From the NCBI GenBank assembly GCA_009746045.1, contig RPFO01000130.1:333808-397807 (forward strand): a stretch of DNA of 64,000 nt, in the 5' to 3' direction. How positions within the stretch are numbered: the first letter of the stretch is position 1; the number at the start of each line of letters is the position of its first letter. The notes under the pieces were generated by a model, which saw only the letters and a list, made by a program, of their open reading frames with translations, did no database searches and had not been told where the DNA came from. A program made the translations under genes and the position numbers. This DNA is from Mesostigma viride (lineage: Eukaryota > Streptophyta > Mesostigmatophyceae > Mesostigmatales > Mesostigmataceae). Positions 43,441 to 53,220 of the stretch are shown in pieces.

Positions 43441-45224
43441 GTGGTGTTGATCTGAATCATTTCAAAATTTCTCTTGAAAAACTTCTTAACACCAACATTG
43501 CTTCTGTAAAATTTGCTACACCCAAGTATGCCCCAGGGCAAGAACCCTGTGTGGCAGACTTGGTTCACAACCAAAAACTTCATCCCAACTCATTTGGATT
43601 GGGCAAGCATGATGTGGCTAAAATGTCTCCTCTTTCTTATGAACAGATAGAGCAAGACTGTCGCACACACATAGGATTCCTAAAATGGGTGGAGGCCTTT
43701 AACAAGGCCAGGGAAGAATGGGTAGTGCCAGATCCTCTTAGTCCTTCTCATACTCCACCTGTCACACCTATTGACAAAAAGCCTGCAGGGTGCAAGCACT
43801 TGCGCCTGAAGTTTGTGTGTAAACATAAGCCAGCAGCAGATGGGTCAGTCATTTTCATGCTAGACCTTGTGTGACAGAGTTCAAGGGCACCACTGATCTG
43901 ACAGAGGCAGAGTTGTACACGCCAGGCATTCAGCAAACATCCTAAAAATCTTGCTGTCTGTCTTTGTGGGTCATCTCAATGATGGGGATGACTATGTATG
44001 TAAGGCTACAGACATTAAAAGGGCTTTCCTGAAAGGCTCACCTGAGATAGCACAACAAGTGTGGCATGGTCAGGTGTATGTAGTCTCCACTCCCAGAGTT
44101 TGGGCAAAACACATCCCTCAGCAGTACCTGAAAGCTAACATAGGTGTTGAAGGGCTGCAATCAGCTCCTCGCATTTTCAGGATGTCAGCTCAGGCTGTGT
44201 TTGAAAAGCTAGGGGCTAGATATGATGACATAGACCCTTGCTTCTTTGTGGTCCCACACCCTCATGGCATTCTCACCTTTGTGTGGCATGGGGATGATCA
44301 GCTGATTGCTGGGCCAAGGCGTGCTGTGGATGATTTTATTCAACAAGTGTCACAGCATTTTGAGATTGGCAAGCAAGTAGAGCTGGGCACCACTGCCATA
44401 AAATTTTGTGGCACAATGTTACAACTCCAGCAGCATCAAAACCAGTGGGTGTGTGCACTTACTCTCCCAATGATTACATGCACAGCTGCTTGGAGGTTTT
44501 GCAAACAAAAATCAAACCTGGAGCCTGTCCTACCATTAGAGGCAAGCTGGGGTGGTTGTGCTCAACGTGTGCACCTCACCTGGCTGTGGTTAGCAGAGTT
44601 GATGATGATGTCTTGATGCAAGTAGGTCACAAAGCCATCACCAAAACTCTCCAGGAAGGCCCTCCCCTTATCTTGCACTCCTTGGATCTCCACAAAACCA
44701 TTCACATCCAAGCTATGATGGATAGTTCCATGGAGTCCAGGCAGATTACCAAGTTGCAGGCAAGGGAGTCAGGCTTGTATTTTGTGCAGAATGATGATGC
44801 ACCCTTGTCTCTCATTTCATGGTACAGCCGGTTGCATAGACGCAAGGCTGTCAGCAGCAATGCTGCTGAGTGCAGGGCAGTGGTGTCAGCAGTGCTTCAT
44901 GCCAGGTACTTGAATCATGTGCTGGTTTGGTTGCAGATGCAAGCAGGCAGCAATGCTGGGGTGGTGGCACACTTGCTCACTGACAGTCAGTCAGTCCTCA
45001 GTTTCCTTGCTAACCCCTATGCTGTGCACACTGATCTTGACTGGGTGGTCCTTAAACAGGAGTCCACCTACTGGGAGTCCACCCGTCACGTGGAGGACAA
45101 ACACAACGCTGCTGATGCACTCACTAAAGTGCCTCAGCAGGCAGCTGAACAATATCAGCTGTTGTACCACTTGATGAACCCCTATGGCAAGCAGGCAACC
45201 CTGCCCCATAGGGGGGACGCCTAG
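43437..45224 (+). pseudogene. RT and RNase H of element B
   Basis: The linker and RT start (FGLGKHDVAKMSPLSYEQI, KHLRLKFVCKHK) break near 43865. RT resumes at 43951 with ATDIKRAFLKGSPEIAQQVW (motif A), GVEGLQSAPRIFRM and WHGDDQLIAGP (HGDD at 44287-44298). Another shift near 44420-44450 leads to RNase H: HIQAMMDSSMESRQ, SWYSRLHRRKAVSSN, AAECRAV, LLTDSQSVL and NAADALTKV. The order and spacing follow Copia RNase H. Stop after GDA at 45224. Confidence 0.88.
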
Positions 45225-46393
45225 CAGGGTCCTGTTCACCAGGGCCGCCTAGGTCACCCAGTACCCCTTGGGCAGGTCCAAGGGGTAGGTTGTGGCTTCC
45301 AGCAAGGGGGTTGGTTGGAGTCTGTTTTCATACATCTGCGTGCCCTATGCCCAATAAAATCTGTTTTGATTTTTTCAACACCATGGAATTTCGTTATGCA
45401 CACCTTCATAGGTGGGCATGGGATGTATCTCACACTTTTTCCACTAGGGCGTATGCCTTGGTGGATTGGCCTTGAGCTCAGTGGCTCAGGTGCCCCCATT
45501 CAAGTGGAGGGTCAAAGCTCCCTTGACAGGTGGTTACCCAGGACCCCAGCTCACTGTGGATCTCCTGGGCCATCTGGCCTCACTGTTCAGTGGCAGTAAA
45601 GGCATGGGTGCTGTCATGTTGTCTAGTACAACGTGCTCAGTCCAGGTGCAGGATGAAATATTCCTGTCACCTGTCACCAGGACTTCAGCCACCATGTGCA
45701 GGGCAGGGGTGGCTGGTCTCACACGTTGTGCAGGTGCAACGTGGACAGGTCCAGGATGTCATAGTCCTGTCACCTGTCACCAGGAATTCAGCCACCACTG
45801 TGCAGGGCAGGGGTGGCTGGTCCTCACACGTTGTGCAGGTGCAACGTGGACAGGTCCAGGATGTCATAGTCCTGTCACCTGTCACTATAGGACTTCAGCT
45901 CCCTCTGTGCAGGGCAGGGGTGGCTGGTCCTCACATGTTGTGCAGGTGCAACATGGACAGTGCAGGGTGCAATAAACCTGTCTACTGTCACTCCTCAGGT
46001 TGCAGGTAACCTGAGCTCAGTTGACCCAGCCTGGCTGGGTATTTTTTTCTCTGAGTGGGCGATGATGATGGAACAACATGGAACCTCTTAAACGGTTACC
46101 TTGGCATTTTTACAATGGCTCTCTTGGCTGGTGATGCACTCCCTGGATAGGCAGACAGGCATAGCTATCTCCCTTGTGAGCTCGCGAGGAGGAGGAACTC
46201 CCCGGGCATGTTGAGCTAAACGTGATACCATCACAAGTATTGCACGAGTTCTGGGGCCCATCTTTTTCAGTCCAGATGTTGCAGTATGGGTGTCAGTTGC
46301 TCAGCACCTCAGTCAGCTTGGAGTCAGTCTCCTAGCTGGGCAGGATCAGGCTTGAAGTCGCTAGCCTTCAACCTGAAAGGAAAACATAATGGG
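45225..46393 (+). other. 3' UTR of element B
   Basis: Non-coding, 1.17 kb. AATAAA at about 45353 is a possible polyadenylation signal. A tandem array lies at 45641-45990. The sequence just before the LTR, CTGAAAGGAAAACATAATGGG, is a mediocre polypurine tract. Confidence 0.7.
45641..45990 (+). repeat. 105-bp tandem repeat in element B 3' UTR
   Basis: Units start TCCAGG at 45641, 45750 and 45855, with a partial fourth. Each contains CCTGTCACCTGTCACY, TGTGCAGGGCAGGGGTGGCT and GTTGTGCAGGTGCAACRTGG. The last includes a GTTG...CAAC inverted pair. Confidence 0.9.
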
Positions 46394-46854
46394 AGTTAGA
46401 TGAGATGCTTAGGCTGACACACGGATTTCCGGCCTGCGCGCCGCGTATTGCCTACCGCGGCTGAGCGGGACACCTCAGCACTGTACGGCAGGTCGTACGG
46501 TACTGAGGTGTCATGTGGACCGGTGTGCGGTTAGCGCCAGACTGTGCATAGGCTCTAGCTCGACCCGCCAGATCCGGGTTATCCGGGTCTGACGGGCCGT
46601 CGGAGTGTAGTTGATGCTAGTGACGTGGTCGCATGGCATTGCAGTGTACAGTTGTCCACTGGTAGGTGCTGCAGGTAGCACCGCCATAGGCATATAGGCG
46701 TAGCACTGGGGAGTGCCGCAGCACCCGAGTTTGCCCAGACGTTCCATTCTGAGCCCTCAAAGCTTACACTACTCTCATTGTATTATTGCTAATACAACCA
46801 TCCTTCCGTTTCAGCTTTCGGCAGTTGTCCATCGTCGTTAGACTCCATCCAACT
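46394..46854 (+). repeat. Element B 3' LTR
   Basis: Same borders AGTTAGATG...CATCCAACT as the 5' LTR. Nearly identical, with three small insertions (for example GTCG near 46598) explaining the 6-bp length difference. Confidence 0.92.
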
Positions 46855-47285
46855 CCCTCCAGATTATTGGACTTGACCTCAGGCCCTCCAGGCCTTTGAG
46901 GATTTTAAGGAACTCAGTGTGAATGTCCCTTTTCCATACAGCAGGCACCCTGACATAGAAAGGCGTCTTGCCCTCCCACTTTTCCTGTGCCACATCTGCA
47001 TCCCCCTCCAGAAATGCCCTCTTGAAGTCTACCACCACTGAGCCATAGTCCAAGCCCTTGTTGAGAAGGCCTAGAAATACACACAGCAGCAGCCTCCAAG
47101 TGTCATGCAGCATGCCAGGGGTATACAACTCCTCAGCAGTGCACTCACCAGTACCCTTGAACTCATTCAGCACTGGCCTGACATGTGGTACCTTGACCCC
47201 GTCCACCTCCTTCATCTTGATGACAAACTTGAGTTTGAGTAGACGTCGTGCAGGAGGCAGGTCATTGACAGGTTCCACGCATTTC
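46855..47285 (-). pseudogene. RT N-terminal part of copy A' (interrupted)
   Basis: It reads EPVNDLPPARRLLKLKF through VVVDFKRAFLEGDADVAQ to GLRSSPIIWRE, where B has inserted. It shows the uninterrupted sequence across the D insertion point of copy A. Two extra codons (IL, in FLKILKGLEG) distinguish it from A. Confidence 0.87.
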
Positions 47286-47867
47286 TTGGAGATCCAGTCC
47301 AGGCTCCCCAGATTTAATCAGACCCAGTGTGACCTGGGGACACATAATGGGAGAGGACATGAGCTTCACCAGGCCTTGGTAGTTGATAGGGCTGTGTCCA
47401 GCAAGTGAGTGAGGACCAATGCCCAAACTGCTTGGATGACTAGCAGCTGGCAATATGAGGTCATCAACCAAGGGCTCCTGCCCCTGGCACACTTGCACAC
47501 GCTTAACCGTCCTGGTTACTGCACGTGATAGGTGAGTGGTCCTGAAATTAATCAGTGGGACCTGACCAGCCCCTTCCTTAGTCAGGAGAGAGGACGTGAT
47601 CACTACCCCATCCTGGCATAGGAAATTCTGCCCCAGAAGAGCAGGTCCCTGATAGCCCTCCAAGACACAAAATGCAGTGTCCTGTCCAAGGATAGGAATA
47701 GATACCTCACCCAGTACCTTCACGTGTACCCCGCCACTGAAGTCAGACACAAACTGATAGCTGGGCTCAGTCATGCTGTACCCTGCTGCAGCTCTGGTCC
47801 CAATGATGGAGACCTGAGAATTAGTGTCTACCTCTAAGGCAGTGTCCAGCCCCAGCCAGATTGCCAT
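47262..47867 (-). pseudogene. Aspartic protease of copy A'
   Basis: LEVDTNSQVSIIG and ALLGQNFLCQDGVVI are identical to copy A, including DTN in place of DTG. The upstream join to integrase is broken by a four-base duplication (CTGG) near 47855-47862; without it integrase and protease would be one frame. The downstream frame ends at GTCQ while RT reads one frame over, exactly as in A. Confidence 0.78.
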
Positions 47868-49329
47868 GCCACCTGAGCTTGGCTACCTTGGGCTGCTTCT
47901 TGGCTCTTTGCAGAGCCCCAATCAATCCAGCCAAACTAGTCCCCCTGGGCTTGGTTAGAGCCTTGGGCTTGACAGTTGACTCCCCAGCTGTTGACCTTGC
48001 AACCTGTTCAACAGGTACCTCTGCAACCTGGCCAGGGCTGACAGATTCCCCTGCAACAGATGTGGTCGTTGCGTCAGTGATGTCACCTGGGACCTGAAAA
48101 TCCTGCAGGTCCTGTGAGCCTTGTGCCTGACTGCCCTCATTCATCAGGTTAGGCTTGACATATGACCAACTCAGCCGGTGCACATGCTTTGGTTCGTCCT
48201 CCATGCTGACCAAGCATGCGTGGCTAGCTTCATCAACCTGGGTAACCACCCCAGGACTCCAGCTACCACGTTTGCCATAAAGGCTAGGTTCCTTCCAAGC
48301 TAGGACCTTCTGACCCACTTGTGGCTCCAGCATCTTCCAACCCCGGTCCTTCTCCCTCAGCTTGGCAAAGGTGACATGTGCAGCTTGCTTCCAGCCCTCC
48401 AGCACATGTGGGGGGCACAGGCCATGATATAGACCCATTGGGCTGACAGCAACTCCATCATAGTAGAAATTGACCCTGCTGTTCAGCTGCTGCTCCACGT
48501 TCCTCAGCCATGCACTCCTGACAAGTGCAGGTGCAGACAAGGGTACCCAGTCTTCAGAGATGATCAATTTCTTGACCTCCTGGATTGCCCTCTCTATAGC
48601 ACCCTGCTGCCCATGAGCCTCCCTAGGTGTAACCAGCAACTCAGGAAGGGTGGGATCACCCTTGAGATGCTGAAACTGCATGTCCACCTGGATCCTTGTG
48701 GTAGGAAACTTGGCTCGTACATTCTGCAGGGCAGCCAGCAAGTACCTGTTCTTCATAGAAGGTAAATGCTCTAGCACCTTGTACTTTGTGTACCTGTCCA
48801 CGCACACCAACAGTTGCATGCCCCTGATGTGTTGGATATCACACTGCAGATCACCAATACTCTGAGGTAGAGCTTTGGCATGTGATTTCCTGGGCTTGTT
48901 GGAGGACAACTGGCACTTACACCGTGAGGCAGCTTGCTGACACGCCTTGAGAAGGGGTGCCCTGCCCATACGGAAGGCAAAGTTGTTTGACAGAGAAGTG
49001 GCATGCCCAAACATGTTGTGGATTCGGGCACCCAACTCCTGGTACACAGAGGAAGCAGTCCCTGGCACAGTCAGGACTGTGCTGTCAGGTTGTCCAGCAT
49101 CACCATGCTGACTTCCATCCTGTTCTGACTCAGAGCCTGAGTCACCCTGCTCATGCCCAACACCTGGACCGCCAGCAGGGACCACATGCATACCACCAGA
49201 GGCCTTCACACCCCTCTGTGGTTGTACATTGGTTTCTCTCAAAATGAGAGGTCCACCCTCGTGCCCAGCACGAGGATGCATGGGGTCAGACATTCTTACA
49301 GCTGCACCAGCTGTCAAGGACGTCTTCAT
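47821..49329 (-). pseudogene. Integrase of copy A'
   Basis: A 502-codon frame starting MKTSLTAGAAVRMSD. It has the HHCC finger (IHNMFGH...CQQAASRCKC), Asp/Asp/Glu core (CDIQHIRG, RIQVDMQF, GAIERAIQ) and the C-terminal domain. Unlike A it continues in frame through VAGESVSPGQVAEVPVEQV to LAGLIGALQRAKKQPKVAK, the protease N-terminal segment, before the CTGG duplication derails it. This is the best evidence that integrase and protease formed a single polypeptide in that order. Confidence 0.88.
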
Positions 49330-49470
49330 AGGAACCTGTACCTCTCCAGGTGACCTGGGGCCATCCTGAACCTGGAGATCACCCTCTTGTTGCCCAGATA
49401 TAAAATCTGCATTGGAGCACCTGGCCCCCCCCTTGGGTGAATTAAGGTGTGTAGGGGTTGCCTCAGACAG

Positions 49471-50586
49471 TCACTGCTCCTTGTTTTCTTCTTGTTGACT
49501 GCCCTTTGAAGGCTGGCCTGCCTGGGACTTGTTCTTGTTGTTGTTGTTGTTGTTGTTACTCTTGGTGCTGCCCTGGCCCTGGGTCTTCTTGAAGCTGGGA
49601 CACTCCTTCTTGATGTGCCCCCACCCCTTGCACAGGTAGCACTGGATCTTTGACTTGCCCTGGCCTCCTCCCCCGTTGTCAGGCGCGTTACCCTGCCTGG
49701 GCTTGCCACCCACCCTCCTGAACACCGACTTGGCATGTGATTGCCCGTCAGGGTCGGGTGAATGGTTCGCCTTCCGCTTGTTGTGGTTGCCCCCACGTCC
49801 TCCTTGGCTTCTGTCAGCCTCAGCAGACGCCTTGGAGCCCCCCTGGGCACGCCCACCTGCGTGGGTAGCCTTCACAGCTGGCACTCCACCCTCAAACAGC
49901 TCCTCTGCCTCGAGTGCTTGTTTGATTATGACCTTGTAGGCCTTGAGGGTAGAGTGTGGGGCACACATGACCTTTAAAGAGCCACGTGTTGCCTTGTCCA
50001 GCCCAGAAACCTTGAGCCATTTTGTCGGGGCTATGTTGTCAGCAACATTAAAGCCATGAGCCCTGCCCTCCTCAACCATTTTACAATAGTTAAGGAAGTT
50101 TTGGATAAGGTCTCCTTTCACCTCCCACCCTTGGTATTTATCCTGCCAATGGATCCCCACCTTCTTCCGTTGATCCTCTAGCAGCTCTCTTAGTTCTGCC
50201 ACGTAGAGTGCCCAGGCCTTGTTGGCCTTCTTGCACTCTCTAGTGAGGTCCTTTATCTGATCTGTACACTTGCCAAAAGTCTGGCTGCCAATCCAGATCT
50301 GATAATAGTTTGTACCACCGTACAAGCTTGGAAACCCCTCTAGCCCCTCCACAAACTCCTCAGCCTGCTTTGGCTTTGAGTCTGACGTGACAGGTTGCAG
50401 TTGATTAACAATAAGTAGACCCTGGGTGGTGAGATCATATCCAGAGACAGCATGTGTATTATTATTAATAGGTACATTGGTAATCTCGCCGGTAACCCCC
50501 ACGTCATCTACGTGGGCGGTCCCACTACCTGCACCTCCATTATTACCACTGGCTGGAGCACCCTTGCTACGGCGCCCGTCCGCCAT
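49471..50586 (-). CDS. gag of copy A' (intact frame)
   Basis: 371 codons. I chose MADGRRSKG at 50586 over the ATG four codons upstream because copy A starts at the equivalent residue. It contains EEFVEGLEGFPSLYGG, YYQIWIGSQTFGKC and ALYVAELRELLEDQRKK, then a basic region, the zinc knuckle CYLCKGWGHIKKEC, and a C-terminal Asn/Lys tract. Retrotransposon Gag of UBN2/Copia type is the closest concept: it would form the particle and bind genomic RNA. The stop separates it from the integrase start by about 140 bp in a different frame; how Pol is expressed is unclear. Confidence 0.85.
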   Translation of the reverse strand: MADGRRSKGAPASGNNGGAGSGTAHVDDVGVTGEITNVPINNNTHAVSGYDLTTQGLLIVNQLQPVTSDSKPKQAEEFVEGLEGFPSLYGGTNYYQIWIGSQTFGKCTDQIKDLTRECKKANKAWALYVAELRELLEDQRKKVGIHWQDKYQGWEVKGDLIQNFLNYCKMVEEGRAHGFNVADNIAPTKWLKVSGLDKATRGSLKVMCAPHSTLKAYKVIIKQALEAEELFEGGVPAVKATHAGGRAQGGSKASAEADRSQGGRGGNHNKRKANHSPDPDGQSHAKSVFRRVGGKPRQGNAPDNGGGGQGKSKIQCYLCKGWGHIKKECPSFKKTQGQGSTKSNNNNNNNKNKSQAGQPSKGSQQEENKEQ

Positions 50587-50751
50587 GATGTACAACAAGC
50601 TGTCTTAGCAAACACCAGAGTAAAGCAGCAAAAGAAAGTATGTACAACTGTCGACGAATGCCGCCTGCACCGGTGTCGCCGCCGCCCCCGCGAAACGCCG
50701 CTGAAAAGTCGACTAAGCGCCGACGAGCACTGGAAAAAATGGCCGACTTAT

Positions 50752-51510
50752 TCAGTAGTCGAGGCCCCGGAAATCGCAGTACTCATATGTAAACTCAGGA
50801 TCCTCCATTTCCGGCGTGTGAGCCGGACCTGCACCGGTATGAATCAAAACCGGTGTGTTCGCCGGGTTTTGCGTCGGATCGAAAATTGCGATGCGCCGAC
50901 GCGCGACGAGACGAAGAGGATGAGTAAAAATGGACAGAAGCTCCCAGCCCGCGGGAATCCACTCTCGCAAGGCCGAAAGAAATGCGACCAGGTTGATGAG
51001 GACCTGTCGCTCGCGAGTGCGAACGCCGCGTGTAAGCAGCGAAAGCAATGCGATGTCCTGAAACAAATTTGTAGTGACCACCGGCGCGCCCCCCGTGCGC
51101 GTCGAGGCCCAGTTTTGCAAATTGCGCTGGTACCCGGTGAGCGAGGAAATTGCGTTGTCCACCTCCTCGATGGCGGTGGTGACTTCGTTCACCGAACGCA
51201 GGCCGCCTCGGACCTGAACCGTAAAAGCCGAAAGAATATTTCGGATTTGGTCTAATGGCCCGCGAATCGCCGGCACCAGCTGCGGCAGACGGGGGTTCTC
51301 GGGAAAATCTCCCAGCAAAGGGAGAGCTGCTCGCTGTCGACGATGTAACTCGTCGAGGGAAACCGTGACTTCGTCAAGAAGTGCTTGCCACGATGGCGCA
51401 GCCGGCCGTGGCTCGCGCGGACGCGTAACCGGTAATGGATCAGCCGGCGGAGCAGCTACCTCCTCGTCGGTGGGAATGCGGAATTCTTCGGAATTTGGCC
51501 TGATCGTGAA
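50752..51510 (-). pseudogene. ORF1 of copy A'
   Basis: The frame is open from inside the LTR-proximal leader. The residues matching the A start (MPDSMEFRIPRDSE) read PNSEEFRIPTDEE and lack the ATG; the first ATG in frame is 51318. It then contains VNEVTTAIEEVDNAISSLTG, TTNLFQDIALLSLLTRG and RERQVLINLVAFLSALREW, ending YEYCDFRGLDY. Roughly as diverged from A ORF1 as anything in the pair, yet the frame is intact, which suggests past selection on the protein. Function unknown. Confidence 0.65.
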
Positions 51511-51525
51511 AAGGCGAGTAATACG

Positions 51526-52139
51526 AGTTGAGAGAGAGTTGCCCTGAATTCCGCCATGGTTCTTGCAGGAATGTTGCCTTTATTAAGAATAAGGAACACA
51601 GACGTAAGTCACGTCACTTCCAAGACTGCACGCAGCACAGACGACAGGGTCGCAGTGCCAAGAGAACGTGCACGCAAGAACTAGCGTCCCGGTGCGACCA
51701 AGTCACACATATAGGTTGCTAGGGACGCGTCCAAGTATTCAGCTGCACTGTCACAGCTGAACTATCAATCAATTGATTACACAGACTCTGGCACGCCTTT
51801 GGCGCGCAGATCTATCAATTGTCCATACGGCTAGTCCTGTGGACCTATCCGTACACTGCTCAGCATCAATTGTCTCATAGGTCCTGGCGCGCTACAGCGC
51901 GCCTACCTATCAATTGACCATCATGTCCTGTACAAGTCCTGTCAACGTCCTGCGGACTATCAAAGTGACACTTGTACATCCTGTGTACGTACGCGCCCAC
52001 AGTGGCGCGCCGGGTACTGTCGGCACAGCCTAGGAAACGTCATAACTTTTACGTTCCTTAACCAAATGAGGCGTTCAAGGTGCCGTTGGAAAGAGCGTAA
52101 CAATCTCTATCCATCTAACGTAAATTCTTTACGTTAACT
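51526..52139 (-). repeat. Copy A' 5' LTR
   Basis: 614 bp, reading AGTTAACG...CTCAACT on the minus strand. The outer part is close to the A LTRs; the last 120 bp are more diverged. It contains AATAAAGG near the 3' end. Outer flank TCAATAATG is Gypsy integrase. Confidence 0.92.
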
Positions 52140-52711
52140 TCAATAATGTTTATAGATACCATGGTTTGAGTAGGCAGTTTATTTCTGACAAAGATAAGTT
52201 ATTTACTTCAGATTTTTGGCAGCAGTTCTTTGCTGCTATCGGTACTAAGGTCACCTTCGGTACTGCCTACCACTCCTCCTCTTCTCATTTAGTAGAACGT
52301 TTGAATAGAGTAGTGGAAGAAGCTCTGCGGCACTATGTGAATGGTTCTGGGAGTGATTGGGAGGATTATCTATGTCTTGTAGAGTTTTCCCTCAGGCCGC
52401 CCATGGTTATACGCCCTAGTTCTTCCTAGACACAGGTAGACAACCTCTTACCCCTACCTCTCTCCTAGCCAGTCCTTTAAGGGACAAGGATGATGTGTCC
52501 CGCGATACTGTAGAAGGTGTGCAGGCATTATTAGATAAGATGAAGAATGCTCACGACAATGCTATTGCAGGGTACCATAGGGCGCAAGCCAAGTACCTTG
52601 CTAGGTTGCGTGCCTCATTAGATAGGAGAGCACCAGAGATAGAAATAGGAGATTTAGTATGAGTAGAAGGCCCCCGTGTTGGCCGATTCGCCCATAAGTT
52701 CGAGGCTGAAC
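52140..52711 (+). pseudogene. Ty3/Gypsy integrase fragment
   Basis: Begins at NNVYRYHG-like codons and reads SRQFISDKDKLFTSDFWQQF, then TAYHSSSSHLVERLNRVVEE (catalytic Glu), then VEFSL and on to VGRFAHKFEAE. It is nearly identical to the integrase of the chromovirus at 61500-64000 but on the opposite strand. Frame losses and a TGA (LV* for LVLVEGP) show decay. It is cut on the left by the LTR of A' and on the right by repeat Z. Confidence 0.9.
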
Positions 52712-53220
52712 AGGGACGGTCCCGGCGCGAATATTTTGGCGCCGAAAAATTCGCGGTACCCGTCCGTACCGTGAAAAAGTGGTGCACGGGGCGCGCACCT
52801 CTACCGGAGCTGGCCATGGCGACGTGCTTTCAGGCAGAGTAGAAAAAGATAGCTCGCGGAATGCAGAGAAACTGAGCGAATCTTAAGGGGACGGTCCCGG
52901 CGCGAATATTTTGGCGCCGAAAAATTCGCGGTACCCGTCCGTACCGTGAAAAAGTGGTGCACGGGGCGCGCACCCCTACCGGAGCTGGCCATGGCGACGT
53001 GCTTTCAGGCAGAGTAGAAAAAGATAGCTCGCGGAATGCAGAGAAACTGAGCGAATCTTAAAGACGATGAGTAAATGATACTACTTTGTAGCGGAGTTCG
53101 CGTTTTTTGCAATGTCGATGATTTTATTGATGACCATCGCCACGGGGGTCCAATCTGATGTTTTCGTCGAGAGGAATAAATTAGAATGCACGCTTGCGGC
53201 GGTGATTGTCAGGTTTTATG
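52712..53220 (+). repeat. Dispersed repeat Z, copy 2, with tandem duplication
   Basis: The first 174 bp (52712-52885) is duplicated at 52886-53060. Each unit starts AGGG(G)ACGGTCCCGGCGC, has a palindrome centred on GGCGCC (arms CGCGAAT/ATTCGCG), then GTGGTGCACGGGGCGCGCAC, GGCCATGGCGACGTGC and ATGCAGAGAAACTGAGCGAA. After the second unit the homology with copy 1 continues to about 53220. It interrupts the Gypsy fragment. Confidence 0.85.

Larger units (their letters stand above)
38274..46854 (+). mobile_element. Copia-like LTR retrotransposon B, nested in A'
   Basis: A complete 8581-bp element with 455- and 461-bp LTRs, flanked by CCCTC at 38269-38273 and 46855-46859. Removing it and one CCCTC restores the A' RT. 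Order inside: ORF1, gag with Lys-Gly and poly-Asn tracts, two zinc knuckles fused to integrase, protease, RT, RNase H, and a long 3' UTR with 105-bp tandem repeats. It is a sister family of A: similar architecture and signature motifs, but clearly different sequence. Several frameshifts in ORF1, gag, protease and RT make it non-autonomous. Confidence 0.92.
35028..52139 (-). mobile_element. Copia-like LTR retrotransposon, copy A' (interrupted, 3' LTR lost)
   Basis: Second copy of family A on the minus strand. In its own direction: 5' LTR 52139-51526, ORF1, gag, integrase, protease, RT start, element B inserted, RT-RNase H, 3' UTR, tandem C elements inserted, and a final 58 bp of UTR ending at 35028. 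About 700 bp of 3' UTR and the whole 3' LTR are missing; the break coincides with the end of the copy A 3' LTR. Its 5' flank TCAATAATG is Gypsy integrase, showing where it inserted. Frameshifts in protease and RT regions make it defective. Confidence 0.9.
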
